Source: Phoronis australis
Lineage: Eukaryota; Phoronida; Phoronidae
Length of the DNA: 64,000 nt
Assembly: GCA_002633005.1 (NCBI GenBank)
Contig: NMRA01000001.1
Location: 2,730,997-2,794,996 of the forward strand
Direction: 5' to 3'
This document shows, one piece after another, positions 35,100 through 47,040 of this stretch. Position numbers and translations under genes: made by a program. Below the pieces are notes generated by a model. It was given only the letters and a program-made list of their open reading frames with translations. It searched no databases and was not told the origin of the DNA. Numbering within the stretch: position 1 is the stretch's first letter; every line of letters starts with the position of its first letter.

Positions 35100-35724
35100 G
35101 GACGATCAGAAGCTGAGGACGCCTGTGATCCAGTCATTGACAAATGGTGTGGACCTTCATTGACAAAAATAGTTTTTAATTTTGGGGAAAATCTGAGAAA
35201 GTAGATGAGTTTTTATAAAGGTATTAAATCATGCGATTGTTAATGGAAAGCCCTGATCTTGCTTTCAAGTTTTTTGCTGAAGTAAATGTGCATTTTTAAG
35301 TGAGTTTTAAGTGTGAAATGTAATTTTGATGAGGTGAAACACTTTCAATCAGTGAGCACCGAGCGGATTTGTCTTACCACCAAACTAATTGAGTAATTGA
35401 AAATGTGTAACACCATTTTCATGGTGAATTTTTCTGTTTAAAAGGGCCCCAATAAGATTGACTTGGGGATTATTTTGCTATGAATGTACCTAATGAACTT
35501 GTGACTTATAAAGGTAGTACCATAACAATAATAATCATTACACATGAATACAAAATATTTTTATGTAATCCCTGCTGTTTTTTCTTTCAAACAATATATA
35601 GTTGACACAGCGTAGTTTTTCTGGTAATCGGCTTTTAATTGACATTTGTCAATAAGGTCCTATATAACCTTGATTTAAATGTTTTAAATAGTTTCATTGT
35701 CGCTTACATATAGATTATTACGTG

Positions 35725-35937
35725 GCGAAGTCGAGAAAGGTAGATCGATTCATTGCAATGTTTCTCGTTCAGTATGTGGTATAAATAGATTATTACATGT
35801 TGTCAGTCGTTAATTCTACAAAATCCATGAGGGCTCTAGATAAGGGGGATAACGACTGAGAACATGTAATAATCTATTTATACCACATACTGAACGAGAA
35901 ACATTGCAATAAATCGATCTACCTTTCTCGACTCGCC
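35725..35937. mobile_element. Foldback or MITE element with 88-bp arms
   Basis: 35725-35812 and 35850-35937 are near-perfect inverse copies across a 37-base centre, differing by only a few bases. The arms include TAGATCGATT, TGCAATGTTTCTCGTTCAGT and AATAGATTATTACATGTT. High arm identity suggests a young insertion or ongoing repair between the arms. Confidence 0.85.
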
Positions 35938-36429
35938 TCGGCTTTGCAACTACTTTGTATGTCAGAGGCCCAGGGTCGGAGGTCGTGACCTTTTAAGAAA
36001 AGCCGAGATATTTTTGTAAAATAATGCTTTTACTCAAAACGAATTGAAAAATAAAACAAAATAGAAATAAAGTGAATTTATAAATTAAGGTTTAGCAACT
36101 GTTATAGCTTACTACACATTTTATCACGCTAAGCTTTGACCGGGAATATATCGTCTGCTAAAGTAGGTTACCACTAGTAAGTGACTATAATGCTCAAGTC
36201 AAAGGATCCCGACCACACGACACCTGCATTCAAATTGGAGATTGGTGATTAACAAGTGAGAGAACCCGAGAGAGAAATTTCACTGAATTAAAATATTGTT
36301 TTTATGGAAATTATCCGTCTTATTTTTCATAGCGTATAATTGTCGGTGCAATGCGCTTTGCTGAACATGCGATTGTTGCGTGTGCTCATTTAAGTATTCT
36401 ATTTTCACGTTCGATGACGTCAGCCACTG

Positions 36430-36500
36430 AGTGTTGTAGTGGTAAAGTCGACGACTCGCAACTGTTGAGGCTTGGGTTCGAATCAGGCCTCGGTTTCCCG
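36430..36500 (+). repeat. tRNA-derived SINE-like sequence
   Basis: GTTGTAGTGGTAAAGTCGAC resembles a tRNA D-arm and A box, and GGGTTCGAATCAGG is a near-perfect B box about 38 bases later. The sequence lies about 300 bp upstream of the DNAJA start. The stems are incomplete, so a tRNA-derived repeat is preferred over a working tRNA. Confidence 0.4.
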
Positions 36501-36785
36501 CCAAAATGTTATCTAACCAGTGAGATTACTTTATGGGTTATTAGACGGTTGTATCTGCCATTCGAGGCTAATATTGTGGTATAATAAAACTTATGTTAAT
36601 GTTATCTTGTATATCCAAAAACTCAACTTAAAGTGAGAATCCTCTAGCTACTTGATATCCTCTCTTTTTACATGCAGTCCAGTATTCTAAGAAAATCATT
36701 TTCCCAAGAAATCTCATCGTACCCTGCTCCCCATGTTTGCCTCCGATTGAGTTCGCTTACATTTTAGGTACGTTAGAATCTCAGT
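36501..36785 (+). promoter_or_regulatory. Probable DNAJA promoter and 5' leader
   Basis: The coding start at 36786 is preceded at 36769 by TTACATTTTAG, which looks like a 3' splice acceptor. The first exon may therefore be untranslated and spliced, with the promoter further upstream. Clusters of TTC and GAA occur at about 36673-36705, but their spacing does not match a strict heat-shock element, so heat inducibility is not shown. Confidence 0.3.
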
Positions 36786-36917
36786 ATGGTTAAAGAAACA
36801 AAGTATTATGATGTTCTCGGAGTGTCACCCGATGCCACTGATGATCAGCTGAAGAAGGCCTACAGAAAGTTAGCTCTCAAATATCACCCTGACAAGAACC
36901 CTGAAGCTGGCGATAAG
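36786..36917 (+). CDS. DNAJA: DNAJA exon 1 (J domain start)
   Basis: 44 codons from [14 protein letters not shown] to NPEAGDK, including YHPDK. It is followed by GCATGT, so the donor is GC rather than GT. Joining at this point gives [13 protein letters not shown] as in the family. Confidence 0.93.
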
Positions 36918-39900
36918 GCATGTTAACTTAATGTTGTGCAGATGTCAATAAAAGTCATAGATTATTTTAATTTGTTTGGTATATACGATGGGTGGGTATG
37001 TTCTTTTCTACCCAGAGTAAAAAGAACCTAACCACTTATTGTCTGTAAAAGTGTTCTGCATCACACTACTCTATTTTTATAGGGTTTTCAGAGCATTGGT
37101 TTTTAAAGCCTGCGTGTACTTGCCCATTTTCATTATCAAGAACACTAACTTGTAAATCTGATGTCATATACTACTGTACAGTCGGTCTCAATTTTTATCT
37201 TACGTGTTGTTGCTTCTGAAGATTACATTAAAATAGTTGGAGTTTTATGTACCAAAAAGGAAACATCCAGAGTCATGACTGGTAGATGGAGTCATACGAA
37301 CAAGTCAAAGGAGTTCTCTTGAGTAAAAATGCAGATAGATCCGTGGTTATTTTGGACTTAATTTTGTCGTTGTGGTTACTGTTCCCCTATCCACGGGGAC
37401 AATTGAATGTGACATAGATGTTCTGTTAAAATGCCCTCGCATTGCGTACTGAATGCATTTTGTTGCTCATTTGTGTTTGTTCAATGGAAGTGAATGCAGA
37501 ACTAAAATGTGAGCCTTTTGCAGAGCCGTTTATCTTACTTCTTATTGCTCGTTGGGAGTAAATACATCTTAAAAGAGTTGTAATTAACGCAGAAAAATTT
37601 CTGTTTAACAGTTCCTTTCTTTTTCTTGAACTTAAACACCTGTAAATTTGGTTCCTACAGTATGTTAAGAGCATTGCTCTGAGCCCACTAGTGCCATAAA
37701 TTTTTGCCAGATGTAACGATTTGTTATGCGTATTGGCTTGCTTTTGTGTACCTCACCAGCAAGAATTGCCTATTAATTCAAACAGCTTCGAATAATAGAA
37801 TAACACCGGAAATGGTATATGGTATTCTATTGAGACCCCTATTCAATACAACTTACAAGTCTCATCGGCCTTTTGTTGTTTGTGTTGGGATCTGGGGGGA
37901 TGACGCAACAGTGCACAAAAGGTAGCTCTCCTATCATTTGATAGGCTTACATTTGCGTGATTGAACTCGCATTTTCTTATTTTACTAAGGCAACTATATG
38001 GTTAGCCCAATACATCTAAAATAACTAAATTCCGTTGAAGTTCGGCTTGAAGCCGTCTCCCGGTCATAGTATGTTTTATTCCAAGTTATAGTATTAAAAT
38101 TGAGTTTCATTGGCAACATGAGAACAGAAACCTAGAGTTTATTTGTTGTCATATTCTGAACTTACTCTAGGTGGTGCTTATGGTTCGAATAAAATGAATT
38201 TATAGTCTTAGTACTCTTGTTATAACACACTGTTTTCATTCATTTACCTGCAGTTCAAGGAAATCTCCCAGTGCTATGAAGTACTGTCTGATTCAAAAAA
38301 GCGCAAGATCTATGACCAGGGTGGGGAAGAGGCGATTAAAGAAGGTGGCACCGGGGGTGGCGGCATGTTCCACAACCCCATGGACATATTCGACATGTTC
38401 TTCGGGGGTGGGGGCGGGCGGCATAGAGGACCGCGCAAGGGTAAAGACATGATACACCAGATGGGTGTAACCCTGGAAGACCTGTATAATGGAGTAACTA
38501 GGAAACTGTCCCTACAGAAAAATGTGATCTGTACAAAGTGCAATGGTAGGTGAAGGGCTGACACAGCCGCGAAACGGGTTCAGTAAAATCTTACCAGTTG
38601 ATGACGCAATGGGGTGGAAATTTTGTTTCTTTATTTTTTCACAAAAATGTAATTAACACCAAATATTAAAATGCTTTCATTATTTTTGATTTTTTGTGGC
38701 TGCCATTAGGCAATGTTTTGAGAAATTCTGTTCAATTAGTACATCAGAAGTCTTTGAAAACTGGCAATAGGCGAATTTTTGTAATTATTTTTGTCCGAAA
38801 TTGGTGTGATTTTACCGTACGTCAGTTTTGTCTAAGTCCTTTTATCCCTTGTTGAAAGGGATATAGTTATTCCAGGCGTCATTCGTGTGTCCGTGTTTCT
38901 GTCCCTCCGTATGTGTAGCGATAGGTTCTGTGCTCAACTATATTTCTTATCTGATGTGGACCAAATTTTCGAAAAGCTTACGAATTGCCGTAGTGCATAT
39001 CGGCGTTTTGGTGTATTTCCTTAAATCATGGCCCGTTCTCGTTTTTCAGAGAATTCATCATCGTGAAGTGTCCTAGCCCATATTATTGTCAGTGTTTTGG
39101 GATTCAATATTTTCTTTTAATTATGGCGCATTCTTGATTTTTGTGTATGCATGTAGGGAAGTGATGTTCTTCGCAACTCCTATACATTTCTTATCAGATT
39201 TTGATCGGAAGTACTGAGAGTGTATCATTATTTACTATTCTAGCGTTGGTGTTTTGCATTTCCACCGTATTTTCTTGAATTAGGCTAGTTCTAGTTTTGC
39301 GTTCAAGGAAACATTCTTCTGTGCATGAACTCCAACAAATCATCTGGTGGTGTATATTACTGTCTGTGACTGCCTTGTTGAATTACAGTGACCAACCTTT
39401 TCATGCGCATATGTGAATGTTTATTTCCGTCATCTCTGGGCATCTGCCATCTGTTTTTCCTAAACTACATGCAGGATCTTAAGAAGATTCAACAGATGTC
39501 TTCCTAAGAAAGTGGCGACAGATGGTGATGAGTTTCGGACAAATACGACTACTGCTGTGCCCCCTACCGGCAATCTTAGTTTTTACATTTAAGCTTCTGT
39601 TGTCTCTAAGTGCCTTGATGGTTTTTAACGAAATTTAGCAAATAGGTTGTTGTTATGGTGACAATGACGTCTCCTCATTTTCGAACGGTTTTGACATTTT
39701 GCATAACCTAATGGGCATTTCTATATTTTTTTAAGTCTGTTTTTGGCATCCGCCTCTCTGTCTAGCAAAGTGGTGGAAGGATCATTATGAAAATTGTCAG
39801 ACGTGTTCCTGCCGTGAAGACTACTATAAGGATTGTTTTGTGGAGGAATTTGAGTATTGTAGCGCCTCCTGGTGGCAATTTCGTGTCATGCATCCGTGGC

Positions 39901-42900
39901 TGTATATTGTTATTTCTTTATAGGATATAAATTTATGAAATTCAACAATTGTTTTCATATCAATGTGACAACGATTTTCACACAAATTGGACTACTGCTT
40001 TGCACCCTAGTGGCAACAAAGACATACCTCTACCATATTCCTTTTGGCCTTATCAGACTTTGCTTAGCAATGATCATGTTCAGATGTCATTCATAGATCT
40101 TCAAGAATACACACTGGAGAGTTTTGGCATCTTGAAGGTGAGGTTGCCCCAATTGACTTACCATCGAAGTTTGCTGTTGAAACACTGTGGGAAAGTCTTC
40201 GTTATCAAGTGAGGACGAAGAAGACTTTCATGTTTTTCAAAATCAATTTCTGATTTGAGTATTATGCCTGATGTTGCCCACTGTGCCTGGTATCTGTAAA
40301 TTAGGAATCAAAAACATGTTCTCTTGATCAAGAAGACTCCTCACTGATTTTTATGCGCCCACATATTTATATGTGGACGCATTATGCCGTCATCTCTGTC
40401 CGTCCGTCCGGGCGGCGTCCGTCCGACGTCCGCTGCTCTATCTCCAAAACGCTTTGACATACGTTCATGAAATTTGGCACATATGTTCCATTCATGAATG
40501 GGACGGCATGTGCGAACTTTCGGACGGATCCGACTACCGGTGTGCCCCCTAGTGGCAATTTTAGTTTTTTTACGCTTACCTTTGTATCTTCACAAGTCCT
40601 TATTGGATTTTCATGAAATTTGGTATGTAGGCACCTGTTAGTGAGATGACGCTATCCTCTCATTTTCAGATGGATTCGACATAGTTTGCGCCACCTAGTG
40701 GCCATTTTTAGTGTTTTCGAGTCTGAATTTTTGCGTCCACCCCTCCATCAACCAAACCGCTCAAAGGATGATTGTGAAAATTGGCGTGTATGTGCTTACT
40801 ATAAGGAAGACAGCTGACAATGATTTTCAGATGATTTAGACTACTGTGGCGCCTCCTAGTGGTAGTTTTGTTTTTTTTGCGCCCTTGGCTGTATCTCCCA
40901 AACCGTTTGCAGGATCTTTACTAAATTTAGCAAGTGTATTTATGTGATGTTGACAATGGACGATGACGACTTTAGGATGATTCTGACTACCGGTATTCCT
41001 CTAGTGGCAATTTTAGTATTTGCCTCTAGTGGCAATTTTAGTATTTTACATTGACCTCTGTATTTTCTTCAGGTGTGTACTTTGTGTTACTTCGTGACTA
41101 TGAAGGAAAAGTTCCAACTAGAAATTTGTTTCTGGCATTCTAATGCTGTGCTAATCTCGTATGTTGGTAAATTTGTTTTTAATTCTATGTTTCGGTGGTG
41201 CTTTAAGCAACTGGTGTATAGGATGTGCTTGTATTATGAAGATTACTCACATTTTGCCCCTAGCCTATTGAGGAGACAAGGACCATGCCTTTCCATTTTG
41301 CAAAGTACAACATACTACATATATGCCCTCTACTGGCCACTTTATGGTACCAATAAACAACCCTAGAAGGATACCGTATGCGGTGCAATTATCGGCGCAT
41401 TTCAACGCTCTGCGTTGCTCTTGTTAGGAAAGTTGTCGAGTTTCACAAATGTGCCGTTAACCATGGATCTCGTCAAGTTTTTGTTTTCAAAATGTGTAAC
41501 CTGTTTATCCGATTCATCTGTCTCTCCTACAGGCATCGGTGGCAAAGAAGGCTGTGTCAAGAAATGCCCGGCATGCCAGGGTCACGGGGCCACCATGCAC
41601 ATACAGCGTATCGGACCCGGCATGGTGCAACAGATACAGCGTCCGTGTGCCGAGTGCCGCACCGAGGGCGAGATCATTGACCCCAAACACCGGTGTAAGA
41701 CATGCAGTGGACGCAAGATTGTGCGTGAACGCAAGGTGCTGGAGGTACACATAAATAAAGGTGAGTGTAGTTTTGGTGATGGTTGTACTTCTGTCCCGTG
41801 TCAGTGGACAGATTTCACCTTTGCTTTTTTTACTGTTACATGAAAAAGTCCCATTTCTCATCATCTAACCAAGAACCCCTCCGTTTGTCATGTTACATAT
41901 CATCAACTTTTGAATGAGCACCTTCGATGCTGGAATTGGTGAGCCTGGATATAGAGGTGTTGGTGGTTAACGCCGAGATGGACACTCGAATCAGAAATTT
42001 CAAGAAATTGGGGGTGAGCCGTTGCGAGCACAAAAGCTAATTCGTTGCTTTATACCTGGCATAAGTATTCATGTAGCTAAGTATGGAACCTGAATGAGGA
42101 GAAAATACAGGTGAAAAAGTACTGTGGCACTTTTCCCGTTCTGTGACCTTCAGGTCGCAGTGATATTTCTGGAATGTAAAAAATGCCATTTTAGTTCCTT
42201 ATTGAAACAGTTTTGATATTTTAAGGTGTTTTTGAAAATTTTTGCCATTATATCCTTCAAGAACTTATCCTGCCATTATGTTGTAGGGAAAATTCTTGTC
42301 TACTCCATAGTTGTCACAGATTACCCAAGCCTATAAAGCCACCCTTTTCATGCTTTATATGTCTCTCTTTCTCTCAGGCTCTAAGGATGGACAACAGATC
42401 AAGTTTCATGGAGAGGGTGACCAAGAGCCTGGCATTGAGCCTGGCGACATCATCATTGTGCTGGACGAGAAGGAACACTCTGTGTTCCGACGAAGCGGTG
42501 TTGACCTCTTCATTAACATGGAGATTGACCTCGTTGAGGCGCTCTGTGGTTTCCAAAAGATTATTGAGACACTCGACAACAGGAAGTTAGTCGTCACTTC
42601 AGACCCTGGTATGTGAATTTGTGTCAGGTTTAGTTAATACAGGAAACTCAATGTTAACTAAGGAATGCTAACCTTATGTGTTCAGAGGGAACGATAATAG
42701 GAAGGTGTTTACCAATGTGGAGTCCTTTCTGGGCCAGAGCTGTGTGGATGCAATTATGCTGCTAGGAATTTTCTGGTTTGGATGCATTTGGTGTAAGTCT
42801 CAAGGTCTCATTTTCGCACGATTTCTAAAATAGCTGCTCGAGTCTACTTCTGGCTGTTGCATTATTTATGTTTTTGGATAGTTTCTTTGAAATCGCCAGG

Positions 42901-43629
42901 GTGCTATGAAAACTTAACTTTTCTAACAATGTTGTTAACATTCACACTGAGTGTTTTTATTCAGGTTTCACTAAGCATCACTTGTACTATTTCTAGAGGT
43001 TATAGTGGAGTATGTTTCTCATTTGTTAACTCTGTTTTGAATATTTAATTGGGGCTAAGTTTTGGAGTATTTGAAAGACAAAAATGCCGTTTTCCAAGAT
43101 AATTATGCTTTTTGATACCCGTTTTCAAACAATCTTAACATGAATGGTTGGCGGTTGTTCTATTTTTCATGTTTTGTGATTAAATATATTTAAAAGACAT
43201 TTTTGCTAATTGACCAGCTTCAAATCTGCTGTGCATTGTTAAGACTTGCGGCATTTTCAAGTTACAGGATACCTTGATCTAATTGTGTAAAATTTTGCTG
43301 TTACAGGTGAGGTTATTAAACACGATGAAGTCAAATGCATACTTGACGAGGGGATGCCTCTTCCTCGTAATCCTGTTCACAGGGGACGATTAATCATAAA
43401 ATTTACTGTCAAATTCCCGGCAGCAGGCTTTCTTCCCATGGAGAAACTCGCTGAAATTGAAAAACTGTTACCAGCCCGACAGGAAGTGCTTGTGCCTGAC
43501 TGTGCCGAGGAAGTCAATTTAGAACCTTACGATTCGACTGCAGCATCTCGGAATCGAAGAGAGGCTTACGATGATGACGATGATGACGAACATAGTGGGC
43601 ACCAGAGGGTGCAGTGTGCATCGCAGTGA
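36786..43629 (+). CDS. DNAJA: DnaJ homologue subfamily A (class A Hsp40), complete
   Basis: Join 36786-36917, 38254-38545, 41533-41760, 42378-42608, 43307-43629: 1206 bp, 401 residues, the normal length of DNAJA1/2/4 and yeast Ydj1. It stimulates Hsp70 ATPase activity and delivers unfolded clients in the cytosol and on membranes. Residues 1-70 form the J domain with HPD at 34-36. Residues 75-104 form a Gly/Phe-rich linker with GGGGG and DMFFGG. Four zinc-binding motifs follow: C137-TKC-NGIG, C153-PAC-QGHG, C180-AEC-RTEG and C196-KTC-SGRK. The third has Thr185 where Gly is usual. Client-binding C-terminal domains fill about 205-350. The protein ends C398-A-S-Q, a CaaX farnesylation box. Introns 2-4 are GT-AG in phase 1. 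Intron 1 appears to use a GC donor. Assignment to DNAJA1, 2 or 4 is not certain. Confidence 0.95.
38254..38545 (+). CDS. DNAJA: DNAJA exon 2
   Basis: Acceptor TTACCTGCAG, donor GTAGGT. Encodes the end of the J domain ([13 protein letters not shown]), the Gly/Phe linker and the first zinc motif cysteines, ending in phase 1 within CNG. Confidence 0.95.
38830..40040 (-). repeat. Decayed pearl-like core units
   Basis: Phrases such as CTGTGCCCCCTACCGGCAAT, GCGCCTCCTGGTGGCAATTT and GGATCATTATGAAAATTGTC are degraded inverses of the units in copies A-C. Boundaries are approximate. Confidence 0.55.
40348..41425 (-). mobile_element. Pearl-like non-autonomous element, copy C
   Basis: Inverted relative to copies A and B. 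It begins TTTTTATGCGCCCACATATT with the palindromic tail, then a CCGT/GTCC microsatellite at about 40397-40430, then core units (GTGCCCCCTAGTGGCAATTT and related) and the leader. It ends at CAACGCTCTGCGTTGCTCTT. It sits in DNAJA intron 2, antisense to the gene. A local duplication of CCTCTAGTGGCAATTTTAGT occurs at about 41000-41044. Confidence 0.75.
41533..41760 (+). CDS. DNAJA: DNAJA exon 3 (zinc finger)
   Basis: Acceptor CTCTCCTACAG, donor GTGAGT, phase 1 on both sides. Carries zinc motifs 2-4 and [11 protein letters not shown]. Confidence 0.96.
42378..42608 (+). CDS. DNAJA: DNAJA exon 4
   Basis: Acceptor TTTCTCTCAG, donor GTATGT. Encodes [20 protein letters not shown] and [10 protein letters not shown], hallmark stretches of the client-binding domains. 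Confidence 0.96.
43307..43629 (+). CDS. DNAJA: DNAJA exon 5 and stop
   Basis: Acceptor TGCTGTTACAG. Encodes [20 protein letters not shown], an acidic [11 protein letters not shown] stretch, and the terminal GVQCxxx-like QRVQCASQ, followed by TGA at 43627-43629. Confidence 0.95.
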
Positions 43630-44320
43630 TGTCGTCTGAAAATAGGTGGTTTCATTCCTGTATTATTACCATCAATGTATTGATCACGTGATTATTTTTT
43701 GTTTCCGTGTACAAGATCATTGCCAGTTAGGTGGTCTTCCTCTGGACTTTTGCAAAAGCTTGAGGGTTCAACAAAATGATAGCGCGTATTGCACACCTTC
43801 TTGCACCTGTACTCTTTTATTTGTCTATTGGTATTTGTGTACCTGTAAGTTAACCTTTACTACTGAATTGTTTTTTATGCTCGACAAAAAAGCGTGAGTG
43901 TGATCTACACTGCTCCCGATGCAGAGTGAGTGATGAGTTTCTAATACCTAAATATTGATAAGAGTTAAAAATGCTCAGTTTTATACAAAACATGTCCAGA
44001 CCAATTTAAGAATGGACTCTTGACAAGTTGCCTTTTTCAGAACTTTATTTAGTGCCTAAACTGCTTTTGGTGTCAACTGTACCATATCGGTCTGAATTTT
44101 GGAAGTCAATAAACATGGGTTCTCCACTATTGCGACAAAAGGCAGATTCATTTGAAAAATAAACTTTTGGCTCAGAATGGAGGTTATGTGTGATTGTGGT
44201 CATGGTAACCACCCTTCCTAAAAAAACTGGCACTGAGAACCCACTTGCTGCGATGTCACCCATTCAGACGCAACAGCGAGTGTGACTCAAAATATACACA
44301 TTTAGAAAATAAAGTTACTT
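43630..44320 (+). other. Probable DNAJA 3' untranslated region
   Basis: Two AATAAA signals, at 44158-44163 and 44308-44313, could end the transcript. No other feature is recognised in this stretch. Confidence 0.45.
44158..44163 (+). terminator. Candidate polyadenylation signal (AATAAA)
   Basis: First AATAAA found downstream of the DNAJA stop codon, about 530 bases after it. A second is at 44308-44313. Which one is used cannot be told from sequence. Confidence 0.4.
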
Positions 44321-45021
44321 CAAATGGTGCTTCAGAAATGTGTTTGGTGTCTATTTGCAACTAGGCTAATGTTTAAGTAAATACAGTTCAATGAGACAAT
44401 TATTTATTTATCTGAACTATGTACAGAAGAATGATAAGAGTACCAAACAGCTTTAGTGACCAGCCACTAAACTGCTGTAGCATGCTTTTTAATGCAGGTA
44501 AACTGCTCTCAGAAAACATTATTTTTAGCCCTGGTATTGTAGTATTTTTGGTTACCATGACGTCTTTACATAGTACATTTTATTTACTTGGACATGATTG
44601 GGTCTGCCCAGATGTCAGACTGTGTGCAAGTCCCTGAATATTTTTTTTAATATTGTCACTGCCCTATACCAAAGATAATGATTAATGGGGGTTTATCTTC
44701 TGTAAACAAATAAACAGATTGTAAGTCTAATATTCTGAAGTTAATTCACATTGGTGCAGTAAAGTCTAGCTCATTCAGCTTATGGTGGTTTCCTGGGCAC
44801 TCTGTAGTTTGGATTTGGTGGAATTGGCACAACTTGTGAGATTACGTTGATGTTGTGTTCATAACCTACCAATATCTTTGTGAGTAGTTTTTCATACAGT
44901 TGAATTTTGGAAATGTAATTACATGTATTCATTCCAAATATGGAGCAACATTGTAACCATTTCTGTTTGAAGTTGCATTTGCTCTTGATTGCATAGTACA
45001 GTTATCGATGTGACTTTCCAT
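44321..45021. other. Intergenic stretch, no gene recognised
   Basis: AT-rich sequence between DNAJA and a foldback-element copy. Nothing coding is seen. Confidence 0.45.
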
Positions 45022-45356
45022 GATGAATCGGCAATTGCCCTTCATCCGTAACTCATCGCGTACCCTTCGTGTGTGACACAGGAGTTGCTCCGGGTGAACT
45101 TTTTAAGAAGATTGTTGTGCTTTGACCGTGAATTTCTTGCGAACTCGGTGGAGCAGGACACTGTAAATGGTATTGGGAGAAAGAACAATTCCTCATGGTT
45201 TGTTGAACCTCTGTTTTATGTAAATTTATTGAGTTTTGTGTTTGCTATGGATGGCTGAAGTGAAGCACCTGTGGAATTTCTAGTCGGGAGTGTCATACCT
45301 TGTAGTATTATATATGGTGTATTGGGTACGATCAGAAGCTGAGAACGCCTGTGATC
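45022..45356 (+). mobile_element. Single-arm copy of the 33.9-35.1 kb palindromic element
   Basis: Collinear with the right arm at 34272-34597 plus 35095-35127, including GAGTTGCTCCGG, AAATTTATTGAGTTTTGTGT, TTTGCTATGGAT and GATCAGAAGCTGAG. It lacks the 497-bp insertion, giving the uninterrupted target site at 45321. No opposite arm is present next to it. Confidence 0.85.
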
Positions 45357-47040
45357 TTTACATATGGCCACTCCTCTAGAGATAGCACTGTGAAAAAAAT
45401 GGAGCAAGGTCTGTTTTTGAACCTGTACCCGTGTCTTTTCCTGTACTCAGTCAGTTATTGATGTATTGACCCAGTTTGGGTTATGATGCTGTGCTAGAAC
45501 GTGGAATACTGCGTAAACTCAAGGTCAGGTATGTGTGAACTTGGAATTGAATATTGTTTTGAGCAATCCAGTGATATTTTTTGTTTACTGTTAAGAATTT
45601 TTGGAATTATTGGCCTCATGATCACCCATTTTCTCCTTTAGCGTAACTTGTGTCAAAGAATCGAGGAATATATGAATGGTTTAATCAATTAGTGTATGGT
45701 GAGTAAGATCGTCAATAGATAGATTAAAGTTAAGGTTATTTTATTAACATGTAATTTGATTTAGTGCAGTGCAAACTTTTATCAACGTGAACGTGATGTG
45801 TTGAGTGAACTTGTCAAGTGTCCTCGTGTATTCCAAGTTCATGCACAGCAATATGACCAGCATTCGAAATACACGGTGACTGGGGCCAGTAACTGGGGCC
45901 AGTGGATTTGCGGCTGGGCTATTAAACTTTCACATATGGGCCCTGTGTGGATGTGATCTCGAATTCAAGTAACTGGCCCAGGGGGCCTACACATTTATTT
46001 GCTGAAGGTCGAACACTGAATATGACAGTTACCATCGGACATGTAGTTTCCTGGTTAATGTCCCAAAATTCTGCTACCGTCACACAATCTGAGTAGAGAA
46101 ATTAGCCATATTGACCGTTCCTATTTCCTATGGTTCGAGGACGTAGCGTTCAAAATCTAAAAGTGTTACATCGTGTTTTAGCGTAGTCAGCAATGCTATT
46201 GTAGTATTGTTGACGGTGTTTTGTGTGCTCTGGATGCCCGACCAAAGCTGTCTTCTGCGTCCCGTGAAGTGGTCATTACCTGTCAGATAATGAAACACTG
46301 TAGCTGCGCATTACCTCACCTAGCATTACACTCGTGAGACAAGATTGTCACTTCACGTTGCCAACATGTGAATCTTCAGTACAAGGAAATTTTGCCATCT
46401 CAAATACAGAGTTCAGCATGTGATGAGATTTCACTCTATCGAAATCTTGTTCAATATTGTATCACTTAGGAATTAATAGTTGGGTAACTGATCACCTGAA
46501 TAGTGTGCAGATGAGGATTTTGAGAACTACAGTCATTTCTTGAACGTCTTTAACGATCATATTATAATGATTAAAAGAAGTAAACCATTTTATTTTGCTC
46601 TTTGTCGTCTCAATTTTTTGTTATGTCTTCTACAGCTGATAATGTTTCCACACGCGAGAGTTTTTATTCATAATGCAACTGCAGAAACGGAGCTACTTAG
46701 AACATGATAAAAAGTTACTCAGTACTCCGTATGAATTGTGTAGAACAGAGAGTATATCAAGGTACCTAAACTACACGGTTAACGGTGTTTGCAGGTGAGT
46801 CGTGTTCATGCGTCCGTTGGCCGTGTTTATGAGTCCGTAAACTGTGCGCAACTCTAGCCATCTGTCTCTATTACGGTGTATAGGTCGTGTCTCAAAGGTC
46901 AAAGTTTCATGATCGCCCTAGTCGTCCCTGATAGTAAATTGCCTTTTGTATTTTTTACCGGTATCAAATCCTTGCCGTTGTATAAAGCCGAGTGGTCTTC
47001 CGTCTTACGTCAGTATAAGCGTTTTATAGTTTCTGAAATA
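45357..47040. other. Upstream flank of the PLP-enzyme gene
   Basis: No other gene is recognised. An open frame in the same register as exon 1 continues upstream of 47041 to about 46876, with a weak in-frame ATG at 46909. The promoter is not identifiable by motif. Confidence 0.4.

Larger units (their letters stand above)
33899..35127. mobile_element. Large palindromic (foldback) element, interrupted
   Basis: The arm at 33899-34248 is the reverse complement of 34272-34597 continued at 35095-35127. The centre is a near-perfect hairpin around GATTTGTCACG and CGTGACAAATC with a 13-base loop. Outer ends share CACAGGCGTC and GACGCCTGTG. The right arm is interrupted by a 497-bp transposon (34598-35094). 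A third, single-arm copy is at 45022-45356. Without the insertion the element is about 730 bp. No protein is encoded. Confidence 0.85.
38546..41532 (+). other. DNAJA intron 2
   Basis: About 3 kb. It holds decayed, minus-oriented pearl-like core units at about 38830-40040 and a better preserved pearl-like copy at 40348-41425, whose outer end lies only about 107 bases before exon 3. Frames inside it do not resemble genes. Confidence 0.8.

Noticed and set aside
36673-36705. Possible heat-shock element upstream of DNAJA
   Set aside because: TTC and GAA blocks are present, but their spacing does not fit alternating 5-bp units.
46909-47040. Upstream in-frame ATG extending PLP enzyme 1 by 44 residues
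   Set aside because: Poor start context, and it would bury the presequence-like segment; 47041 is preferred.
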